In this document: piece by piece, positions 1-8,993 of the stretch | Layout: every line of letters begins with the position of its first letter | Position numbering within the stretch: position 1 is the stretch's first letter | Source: Flammula alnicola | Taxonomy: Eukaryota > Basidiomycota > Agaricomycetes > Agaricales > Strophariaceae | Length of the DNA: 64,000 nucleotides | Direction of reading: 5' to 3' | Assembly: GCA_015499995.1 (NCBI GenBank) | Contig: JADNRV010000012.1 | Span: 124,001-188,000, forward strand | Made by a program: the position numbers and the translations under genes | The notes under the pieces: generated by a model | Seen by the model: the letters and a program-made list of their open reading frames with translations, nothing else | What the model was told of the DNA's origin: nothing | Databases searched by the model: none

Positions 1-30
1 TAAACACATCTAGAGATGCTGCAGTCCGGG

Positions 31-61
31 GCGTTGCGGTTCGGCCTCGGAACCGCAACGC
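31..61. repeat. Perfect 12-bp hairpin
   Basis: Bases 31-42 are the exact reverse complement of 50-61, leaving a 7-base loop. The stem is GC-rich. It lies in non-coding, repeat-like DNA at the window edge and no gene end is visible nearby, so its role is unknown; it could be part of a mobile-element end. Confidence 0.6.
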
Positions 62-280
62 AGGAAGCTCACTTCTCAGAGTCAATTCAAGTTTACGCCC
101 ATGAAGACAACTTCAACACCTAATCATGGCGATCACAATAATTCTGCGAGATTCAGCTAACAACGTAGACAGCCATTTCAGATCCATAGGGGTCGAACAT
201 CAAATACTCGATAAAGTCCCATGACATACGAAACGGACAACCGCCCGTCGAGTCAAAGGCGGAAGCTATTAGACTCGAAC

Positions 281-1060
281 CCAGTCTACTTGGGGAGAAT
301 ATCTACGGCTCTGTGTAGATTAGTAAAAATTGATGACAAGTGTTTTTTCCCAACTCGATTGAGACTGTGTGATCGCCGGATATTCTCCCAAGTAGACTGG
401 TACGGATTTACCGTAACCGAGTACATGAGTTTTTCAAACCCCGAACAACGACCGAAAGCGGAAATTCGAGCTTCACGTGCTCAAACGCGTCGGGCGCGTC
501 ATTGTTTGCTGTAATCTTATCAGCACCACTATGGCATTCTCGACGCCGTTCAAGAGGTCGCGCAACGACGAAAACGCGAATACACCTGCGCGTCAACGTC
601 TCGAGACCCATTTCGTACCCCACTAGCACCGCGACAGCCGTCACAAGACAACTTTACCACACCTGTCACTCCGGGCTCTGCTTCTTTCTTCTTTATCGAT
701 GGTAACACGCCCGTTCCCAAGAGACGTCGTCCTGTGAAGGAGCTAGCACCAGGAGAGCACGAAAGGCTCATTCAGCGACGCCAGGAGAAGGAATGGCAAC
801 AGGCAGACAGGACTCGAGAGCAGGCAATCTCAATGGCTTACAAAATCCTGCTTTCACTGTGAATTGGGCTCATTATCTTGCAAAATCACTTAGAAATAAC
901 TTATTCATCATATTATAAGTGTTTCTACTGAGGGCCTAATGTATAATTCTCCAAACAAAGGGAGTGCTGGCTGCATATAGGGGGAATTTCCGCTTTCGGT
1001 CGTTAGTCGGGGTTTGAAAAACTCAAGTACTCGGTTACGGTAAATCCGTACCAGACGTCT
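281..1060. mobile_element. Relic element with nested inverted repeats
   Basis: A stretch of about 72 bp starting near 395 (key sequence TGGTACGGATTTACCGTAAC) recurs in reverse complement and only slightly diverged at about 985-1056. A second, shorter inverted pair lies just outside the left arm (281-303 against 379-400, one inserted base). The arms enclose a small broken ORF (531-862). This is the layout of a short non-autonomous DNA transposon or of a decayed, rearranged one. I could not identify target-site duplications or a superfamily. Confidence 0.5.
531..862 (+). pseudogene. Frameshifted small ORF inside the relic element
   Basis: An ATG at 531 opens a basic, Arg/Lys-rich reading frame (MAFSTPFKRSRNDENANT...) that hits a stop near 628. 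Supplying one base around 620 restores a continuous frame through the motifs TPVTPGSASFFFIDG, TPVPKRRRPVKELAPGEHE and RRQEKEWQQADRTREQA to a TGA at 860-862, about 110 codons in all. The strong coding character on both sides of the break argues for a real protein damaged by a one-base deletion. I do not recognise the family. Its position between inverted repeats suggests it came from a transposon, perhaps the N-terminus of a transposase. It could also be a captured host-gene fragment. Confidence 0.45.
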
Positions 1061-1930
1061 TGGTAAAGATTCCTCCTGTAGGCAGTGCCGAAATGGGTTG
1101 GCACAGCCACAATCTTCCCAAGCGTCTGGGTCGAGACTAGGAAGCTATCGAGTGACGACTCATGAGTCAAGTTCCTTGATCCAAAAGAATAACAAATTGG
1201 GCATGACATGGATTCCTCCGCTCCGAGTCGACGGGACACGGAAAGATATTGATCCGTTGGTCAGGATCCGTTAGAGCGCGATATCCGAGTCATCATGCAT
1301 TAGAAGCTAAGCGCCAGAAGTTGAGTATTGTCGGAAATACGGAAATGCGGGTGAACTCCGCCTGGATTTCCTCGACATCTTACTTGCATCTTACACCGAT
1401 GTTTATTTAGCGTCGAATGCTCCGGGAAGAGACTTGAAAACAAGCGCCCATAAGCGGCCCAAGAGTAGACCAGTTTTTGGGCGCTTTAACTCCACCAATA
1501 GACTAGCAGTAGTGCTTCCTCGCCCTCCTGAATATTCCTTCTCGTATATATACCGTAGGTGCAATGCACTATTCGGCAGTTTCAAGATGTAGAATTCAGA
1601 AGTCGAAATATCTTGACAAAACTTGACGCATCATCGTTAATTCTGGGGTGTGTTGAATGGGCATCCTGTAATTAGATGTTGCTATATGAGTAGTAAGTGA
1701 GCAAGCATCACCAGGCGTTATGTGTTCCAGAAAAATTACACATGGTAGGAAGTAATCGACGATAAGGATTTGTTAGAGTCGCAGCAGGCGCACTGAAGGA
1801 AACGAGTGGGTAGTGTCTGCTGTTGTAGACATGGCATAGCGCACTTGATTCCTACTGACTCGGTCGGGAGCGCCTCGGGAGTCGGGAGTCGGACACAGTG
1901 GAAGTTAATTACAATCTATTCGACATAGTA
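863..1930. other. No gene recognised
   Basis: Apart from the right inverted-repeat arm at 985-1056, nothing coding could be supported here. Short open frames exist on both strands but show no family motif. Confidence 0.5.
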
Positions 1931-2272
1931 TCAGTGGGTTCGAGATAATACCTCTCCTGGTATCCAAAACAACGATGAGTCACTCCTACGAATTATTTCG
2001 TCTCTCCATCTCGAATTCATTTCGAACAGGAGGTCTACGTCCACGACCCTTCCCCACAACATCGAAGGTTGCAGGGCTATTTCCCGCCATGAATGACAAA
2101 CTTGCGGAGAGTTTAAAGCCACGACGAGGACTCGTGATTTACGGTCACAGAGAGAGTTATATTCGATGATTCGGTCATCGTCGATGTTGGAGTTTAAAAG
2201 GAAAATCTCCAGGAGCAAATCCCAGTTCAATGCGACATTTGCAGGGTACTTCGAATCTGGGTTTGTTGCCAT
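1931..2272 (-). pseudogene. F-box protein fragment
   Basis: The 113-residue frame reads like the N-terminal F-box of agaric F-box proteins: a hydrophobic LNWDLLLEIFLL helix, then SPQVCHSWREIALQPSMLW, the conserved 'V-C-x-x-W-R-x-I-A' block that packs against Skp1. F-box proteins are substrate receptors of SCF ubiquitin ligases. Family members normally run to 400-600 residues with leucine-rich repeats. Here the frame stops soon after the F-box, and I found no plausible downstream exon carrying repeats in the next 1.9 kb, which is repeat-like DNA. It is therefore probably truncated or decayed. A missed intron near the GAG-GTATTA junction at its 3' end is the alternative. Confidence 0.5.
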
Positions 2273-3000
2273 TGTCTTTCGGTGATATAACTGTCCAATG
2301 AGTCATAGAGTTGCCACAATTGTGTAGAGTCTTGGAACATTTAAAAGAATTTGCATTTTCATCAGAAGTATTCGGGATTGCAGAGGAGCCAGAGTGAATT
2401 TCAAGGTGTCAAGGTGTATTTGGTGACGTAGCGGAAGAGGTCGTGTCTGAATTGACTTCTGATTCGTTGACGGCCGTTCGCAGGGAAGCACGGCCCGTTG
2501 CAACCGTGATCTCTACACTATGATTATCAGAAGGTTAACTGAGGATTGACAGAATCAAATTTCAGTGAAAGTAGTGCAACCTTTGGATCTGGAGCAATTG
2601 TTGCTCATTTCTGGGAGGAACAATTCTCGACAGAAAGGGACTGTGGAGGTAAGTACTGTAAGTCACTGGAATCCGACCTGTGTCACCTGTTCGGCTCGTA
2701 AGCTCTGCCAGAAATATGAAAGAAAAAAGTTGTTTGTGCTTTTCAGAACGGGAGCCAAATTGGTAGTTTCAAGTTAGTCTCGGACTCTCGAATTTTGCTC
2801 GAACTACATATGATAATGTATGCGCTTCTACTAGAACTTCTACCTAGCGGAGACGATCGCCGGGCCGACTTCAGATGCTGACCAATCTTTCTCTTAAAAT
2901 TAGGCAGACCGCTTTTTTGCCAACGCTTTCTCATTTACCACCTACGATACCCAACATAGGACACCATATAGGAGCTACATCTGCAAAATACCATGTTTAC
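2273..3000. other. Intergenic, no gene recognised
   Basis: Spacer between the F-box fragment (-) and the OXLD1-like gene (+). It should hold both upstream regions. No conserved element could be identified by eye. Confidence 0.5.
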
Positions 3001-3846
3001 ATGCTTCGCTCCTCCAAAATTCGATCTCTCGCTACTCTTGGGCATCGCTCGATAACCTCTGCCAGCATCTACCACCATGGCGCCATATCCGAGGGAGACA
3101 GACATACCAACCTATCGAGAAAACCTTCTCGTGGTGGACAGAACCTTTCGAACAGATACATTCGTCTGGAAAAGTCCATTCGTGGGAAAGCGGCTCTGTC
3201 CAAGGAGCTTGAAGAGTTTGCTGAAAGCGATTCCTCGGCGCCTGCATCCACGCAAGCACTCTTGAAATCATTAGCAAAGCCGATTCGGTTGTTCCATGGT
3301 TTTCAAGTTCCCGAGGAACCGAAACCGCCAGCCGATGACGGTACGTTTATTTTTGTGCACATTTACAAGTATTGATGACCCATTTAAGAGTGTTGCATGT
3401 CGGGCTGCGCCGTTTGCGTCTATGACCTCTACGAGGAATCCCTTGAGGCCTACAACAAAGCCGTAGCTGCACTACGCACTTCTCTTTCTGCTCGCCATAT
3501 ACCCGAGTCGGAATGGCCTACCAGCATCCGACCCAAGGAAACCAATTCTAATGACAGGGAAAGAAAGAGAAAGGATACCATTCTGAGCGCATTCGAAGAG
3601 ATGGAGAGGAAACTTGCGTTGAGGAAACAGGCGGATGCAGATGCAGAATCAGGTGCATCGAGTTAGTTCGTATGCTAAAAATGTCCCGATAAATAGTGGG
3701 ATTAACCTAATAACATAGATTCCGTAGATCCCATGCATTGGAAGAAACGACAGCAGCTGGCTGCAAGTAAGAAGACGGATTCGCGTGATAATGTCCATGG
3801 TGAATTATATGAGGGCATCCGATGGGTGCTCTTTAGCAGTCGGTGA
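3001..3846 (+). CDS. Oxidoreductase-like domain protein (OXLD1-like), probably mitochondrial
   Basis: Three exons (3001-3340, 3389-3652, 3719-3846) sum to 243 residues. The first splice makes ADDECCMSGCAVCVYDLYEE, the hallmark of the oxidoreductase-like domain (C-C-x-x-G-C-x-x-C-V-x-D-x-Y), so the cysteines begin at about residue 115. The N-terminus (MLRSSKIRSLATLGHRS) is rich in Arg and Ser with no acids, as in a mitochondrial presequence. The domain's biochemical role is not well defined; the clustered cysteines suggest metal or redox binding. Intron 2 (GTGCAT...ACATAG, with a CTAAT branch site) is inferred: reading through it instead ends the protein 14 codons after residue 201 with SGASS at 3666. 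The spliced form adds a basic tail ending in GIRWVLFSSR. An in-frame upstream methionine at 2875 exists, but the presequence favours 3001. Confidence 0.8.
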
Positions 3847-4138
3847 CGACAGCATTTTGGACTACTCCCTTGTCCGGGCCAAATGCTCAGCTCCATGCTG
3901 TCTTGACGCCAGAGCTGGCACCTATGGTCCCGTCCGACTTCGTCCACTAGTCCTCATGTCGGTAGACATTGTCGCGTTCCACAAAAGTTCGATGACATCT
4001 GAGTACCTGGAGGTGAGGCTAAGAACGGTTGAGTTATACAAGACATGCATTGTGATGATGATGATTTAATGTACAGATGGTATTACTTGTGGATATGCTT
4101 TTGATGCCCCAGATATTATAAAAAATAAACTCTCCGAT

Positions 4139-6538
4139 TCAAGGATTCAACAACTTCTCCAACGAGTGAGGGACAACCCCCCTCGGCACCTCTCCAATCA
4201 CGTTCATGAAAGTCTCGAATGTCAACTGGCCGTTGCAAGTGGCCACATCATAACCCTCCGCTTCAGGATCTTCCGGGATGGAACGCAAAGCCTGGTGGAA
4301 CATCATCCTCAACTGAATAATCCAGTCCTGGAATAAATCTTGAAAACCGGACTTCACATAGTCCTTGATGACGATGAACGAATCCCAATTGTTGATGATC
4401 GATGATTTTTCCACCGACGAGGAGTCTTTATACAACCACCCCCTCAGACCTTTGTGCGGGTGGACCCAATCGCGGTGCTTCTCTTCCAAGTCGTAGTGCA
4501 CGCTCGCCCAGATGAGGATGTAGAAGAACGATTCGAGGTCGTGCCGATAGTAATGTTCCATGCGTCGCCCTCGTCCAGGTTGTGCGACGTCGAATGCCAG
4601 CTCAGATGCCATGAAACAGAAAGGACCCGCGCCGCTGCCCACCTCACGAGGATTCGGGATTCCGTCGTCGCGTCTATGAGGCTGAGTTCCGGCATCCCAG
4701 TTCGTCAGCACCCCAATGGCTCGAGGTGCGGCCGAAGTCGATTCCTCTTTATAAGTTGCTTGGTTAGAAATCCCGTCTTCATTTGGATGCCACACCGCCA
4801 GGCTTTTCTCGCTGATGGCGCCGTGCAACACGCCACCTTTCGAGTACGCGTGATAGTGGCCTGTCACAATTCATTAGCATTCAGTCTGGCAGGTCATAGA
4901 GAAGAAGGTCCCACATTCAAGACAATCTAGGAAGGCCTTTTTGAACTCTTCGATGTTTCCGGCCTCCCACAGGGGTTTATACGCCTGTGTGACCGATACA
5001 TGGAACATGGGCTCCAACGCAGGAGCAGTAGGCGGTTTAGCCACCGTCATCTTCGTCCAAGGAAGCCCCAACATCTTCGCCGAATACATCGCTGCATATG
5101 GGAATTGTGGAAGGTGGTCTTCCCATTTATACAGATGTTTTCGAAGAGACGCGACAATCTCTGCCTCGTGCGGCTCAGTTGCAAACCGCCATGTCATCTT
5201 CAAAGTCAGGTTTTCGTCAGATAGGCCACCGGCCGTGAAACCTTCGCGAACGGAGAAGTTGGTCGTGCCGTGCCCGATGAGCCCACAGAAGGAATCGATC
5301 CAGTCTTCGATAACGAAATATCGCACCCCCGGAAAGGTCTCGCTGTCTAGTTTCGGAAATACCAAGCAATAATCGTCGATTTTGATGTTCGGGCGTTCCA
5401 AATAATCGAAATACAAGTCATCGCGATGGTCTCGCTTGAGCGATAGGACGAAAGGATCGAAGCCAGCGTGTTGCATATCGCATTGGCTCAATGCGAAAAG
5501 AGTAAGGGCGAGGTACCGCAACCCCCTCCTTGTGCTGAAATCGAAGGTAACCGTGCGGAGGACGACATTGCGGTCGAAGTAGTACAGCGAAACCTGACAA
5601 ACGTCAATGAAAAGCCCGGTGACATAGCGGCGATCAGCAACAAGCGATAAGCACTCGACCGCGTAGCTGCAGAAGCGGAGTTGGTCGTCGGTGAGGGTAG
5701 TCGATCGTCGCGCACGCTTTAACACACGGAGATCGATTCCGTTGTCCAGTAGGTCATCAGACCGCTGTCTTTTGAGCTGAACAGGTTTGTGTGGTGCGGT
5801 GCTGGGATTCAGTGGCACGATGGGGGCTCCACCGTTGACTGCTTCCTGGTTCTTGCGTAGCGCTGCATGAGGCGCTTGCCGCCTATACCCGTCGACCGTT
5901 CTGAAAGTGCTGAACTCCATAAATGCCTTTACCATCTCCCACTCTGGAGGCGCATCCTCCTCCGCCGTCGCCTTCGATTTCCACACCCGCAAGAAATCGG
6001 GGTCGCACCGGGCGAAGAAGTTGTCCATGTAGTTCCGCCCCTTTCCATCCCAGAACTCGTCTTCCACATCGCGAGGATCCATCCCGAAGTACTCGCACAC
6101 GGAGGCTAGAAGGCCACTACATATCATACGAAACGACGTATGCGGTCTCGCTCGGAAAACGCGCGGCTGGACGTCGAATGTCTCCTTGTATCGCGACAGT
6201 AATTTCGCGTCCACGCTCCAATCTTCAGAGAGGATTGTCTGTATTGCGTCCGCGGAGAGGCCCCACACGTGCTCAACGAACTCCTCGACCATCGCATCTT
6301 CCCGCATATTCGCCTCCATCGATTTGCGGAGGTCCGTGAAGTACGGAGGATGTTTCTCTTGTCGTTCGTCACGTTCTTCAAGAACATCACACATCGACGA
6401 ACCTGTGGCACAGACGTGAATCCGGTTGACGATTAAGGCACGCAAGGAATCGCTCACTGTATGAGTACGCGTCCGGAGGCTGGAATAGCAATGGCGGTTG
6501 GGCACTGGCAGGAGGTGCTTCCATGATGGCAAATGCAC
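4139..6538 (-). CDS. FunK1-type fungal protein kinase, probably a pseudokinase
   Basis: Two exons (6538-4915 and 4860-4139, 54-bp intron) join in frame to give 781 residues. The second exon carries the C-lobe signature of basidiomycete FunK1 kinases: YSKGGVLHGAIS, VLTNWDAG, FMASEL and YYRHDLESFFYILIW. The N-lobe segment LTLKMTWRFATEPHEAEI supplies the candidate Lys and Glu. Canonical FunK1 proteins read G-[IV]-x-H-R-D-I-S; here the residues are H-G-A-I-S (554-558), so the catalytic Arg-Asp pair is lost, while the metal-binding Asp is kept in NWD (597). A binding or scaffold role is therefore more likely than phosphotransfer. FunK1 genes are expanded in mushroom-forming fungi, often with unknown targets. 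The start is uncertain: the first ATG is 6538, but an acceptor-like CCACAG just before ATG 6394 makes a shorter start (733 aa) possible. Confidence 0.8.
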
Positions 6539-7267
6539 CGACCACCGTTGGATAAAGAAAAAAAAGCTGGTTCCAGGTTGATTGCCAGGTTGGCTTTTAT
6601 GAGGTCAAGGTGGGCCACATTCGTCATTGCAAAAAAGGTCAGTGGCCCGAATTCGAATTCCTTGCCTTTGTTGATTATGCCAGACTTGGAGAAAAGCTAA
6701 AAGAGGTAACCTACCTTGATCCCGTAGTCGAGGAAACGGCAGGTCGCGGTGAACAATAAATATTGGTACTCAAATCACACAAGGACAATGGGGCTCGGAA
6801 ACCTGGTGTAGATTAGATTAGATAACGCACCTCGTGGCGACCGCGTTTTTCCTGACCTTATTACCATTAATACCATACACTCTGTATCGAAAACGGGCGA
6901 ATATTCATTGTCTCTCACTATCTACATTGGGCGCGAGCGAGCTACGAACTACCTCGGCGCCGTGAAGTTCAGCACACAAGAATTGCGAGGAGGGTAGAAT
7001 ATTAACATATGCCCAGAATGAGATGATGCTCATGCATGACAATCAAGAAAAAACGAGGTATAGATTATGTCAAAAAATGGCAAGAAAATAAAAAGTAATC
7101 ATAGTATGCATCCTAGGCCTGATCCTCATGTCATCTAAGCGCTTCAACCTAAACACTCCAACTCGACGACAACGGCACCCCGAGGTAACTTCAACGTCTC
7201 CTCAACTCTTCCTCACTCTCAGATTCCTCAAATGTGGTACAACATCCAGCACGCCAGTCTCCCACTT
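6539..7267. other. Intergenic, no gene recognised
   Basis: AT-richer spacer upstream of the FunK1 gene and up to the inverted-repeat element. It contains no convincing ORF or RNA gene. Confidence 0.5.
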
Positions 7268-7500
7268 TTGACTTTCCGCCCTGAACCTTAAATTTTGTTT
7301 GGGATTTGGAATTCTAGAAAGTCCGCCCCCGCCTTTGTTTACTTTGGCTCATTGTCCGAAATGGGTACGTGCTAAGAATAACTCCTGCTTTTCTCACTCA
7401 CCATCATCCCCGCCTAACTCACCTCCAGAAACCGCCCCTTGTGACCTGCTGGCGTCAACTGAATCTGCGCCTTCATTAGCGGTACCCCTGGACTTGCACC

Positions 7501-7629
7501 ATGGCCATGGCGGGCATCTCGCCCACGCCGTTCTTCTTCGACTTCAGGGCGGCGGTCTCGATGGTGCACGAGAGCCCGAACGGACTCGAGCTACAAGAGC
7601 ATGAGAACGGAGTGGGAAGAAGGTGCAAG
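7501..7629 (+). other. Exon-like ORF inside the element
   Basis: A frame beginning MAMAGISPTPFFFDFRAA and continuing to ENGVGRRCKM ends exactly at a strong donor (GTGAGT at about 7630). No matching downstream exon was found. It may be a captured 5' exon of a host gene, or chance. No family was recognised. Confidence 0.3.
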
Positions 7630-7762
7630 ATGTGAGTGCAAACTGCTGACCACTGGCGTACAACTCTGACCAACCGCCCATGATCTCCGTCGACCACCCA
7701 TGAAACACGCTCAGACAGCCCCGGGCACCCTCGGTTACGTGCGGCTAGGTACGAACACCCCT

Positions 7763-8147
7763 CTCGACCGCCTGTGGATGTCTACCGCCACCCACGAAGG
7801 CTCGCGAGCAACAGACAACCACTCGCGAACACCTCAAACGCCCACGAACACCCGTGGCACCCCTGGACCGCCCGTGGACGCTTACAACCCACCTATAAAC
7901 ACAAACACCGGTCAGCACCGCAGGAGCATAGGCAGTGCAGGAACACGAAGGGGGATTCAGGCAGTGGGAGGGCCACCAGGTATGTCGCGAACAATGCTCC
8001 TTCGCAACGTCAACTACGTAGCCAGAGCGGCCTATGTAACAGCCATCTCGACCGCCTGTGGATGCCCATCACTACCTACGAAGGCTCGCGAGCAACCCAC
8101 AACCATCGTGAACACCTCAAACGCCCACGAACACCTGCGGCACTCCC
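7763..8147. repeat. Direct repeat pair (about 100 bp, 284 bp apart)
   Basis: 7763-7863 and 8047-8147 share CTCGACCGCCTGTGGATG, ACGAAGGCTCGCGAGCAAC and GAACACCTCAAACGCCCACG in the same order, with scattered substitutions. They look like an internal duplication of the element that carries them. Confidence 0.7.
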
Positions 8148-8454
8148 TCCATACTTAGCTGTAACCCGCCGTTTTCTTACCTCGTCGTGTACTTTTCAAA
8201 TTGTTTTTTAATATTAGCATATAAAATATATTGGTTTTAAATCTACGTGCGTGTGGTCATCCCGCCATTGGGCCTGCAGCTCCTGCGAGCCAGCAGGGAT
8301 TCGGACTTTGGATTGACGCCAGCGTTTGGCCCGATATGGCTCAGAACAGCCGCTCAGCCTATTTTCGGTCGAGAACCAAAGCAAACAAAGGCGGGGCGGA
8401 CTTTCTAGAATTCCATATCCCAAAAGAAAATTAAGGTTCAGGGCGGAAAGTCAA

Positions 8455-8993
8455 CAACTCCAGTCTCCTGCTCATGCTCCCACATGGCATCGCCATCAGG
8501 ATCGACGGTCGACCGCGTTACCCACCGTGTCTTCAGCACCGCCACATCGCCTCTCTCCTCGTCGCGGTCCCCTTCCGCCTGCTCCTCGCCCAACATCCTG
8601 CTCACATCGCCACCATGTGCATTGGTAGGAAATCACGTTCGACAATCAAGGCTGGCTCCGAGCGCGGTCCATCGAGCACTATGCCAGGAAGGGGAAGCGA
8701 TGCGCTCGGGGGTGTGTTTCTTCTTGCTCTTGGTGCTGCCCGGCTGATGATCCCAAACGCAGAGAAGGGTGGGTTCGTAGAGCTTACCCGCGGCCCAAGC
8801 TTACCCTTTGAATTGTAAATGTAAATTGTAATGCCCAAATTTATTGACCCACGTGGCCGCAAGCCAACACACGACAACAAGTTCATCCGCGCCCTTGCCT
8901 CCGATTGACAAACTGACAAACTTACGCTTCATCAAGAAGAAACCGCGGTCCCGTCCTTGTCCTTATATTGGACTCATACGTACACCCAGTCGT
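8455..8993. other. Intergenic / upstream of the NACHT gene
   Basis: Open frames around 8474-8818 read as Pro/Ser/Arg-rich sequence without recognisable motifs. I treat them as non-coding. The 5' region of the NACHT gene must lie here. Confidence 0.4.

Larger units (their letters stand above)
7268..8454. mobile_element. Inverted-repeat element of about 1.19 kb
   Basis: The left arm (7268-7347, beginning TTGACTTTCCGCCCTGAACC) matches the reverse complement of 8376-8454 with only a few mismatches over about 80 bp. The 9-mer CCAGTCTCC occurs just outside both ends (7254-7262 and 8460-8468) and may be a target-site duplication. The interior has a direct repeat of about 100 bp (7763-7863 and 8047-8147, starting CTCGACCGCCTGTGGATG). 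It has no transposase ORF, so the element is non-autonomous. An exon-like frame lies near the left arm (7501-7629). Confidence 0.65.

Noticed and set aside
8474..8818. Plus-strand frames upstream of the NACHT gene
   Set aside because: Overlapping Pro/Ser/Arg-rich frames in different phases with no motif; no splice site joins them to the NACHT first exon.
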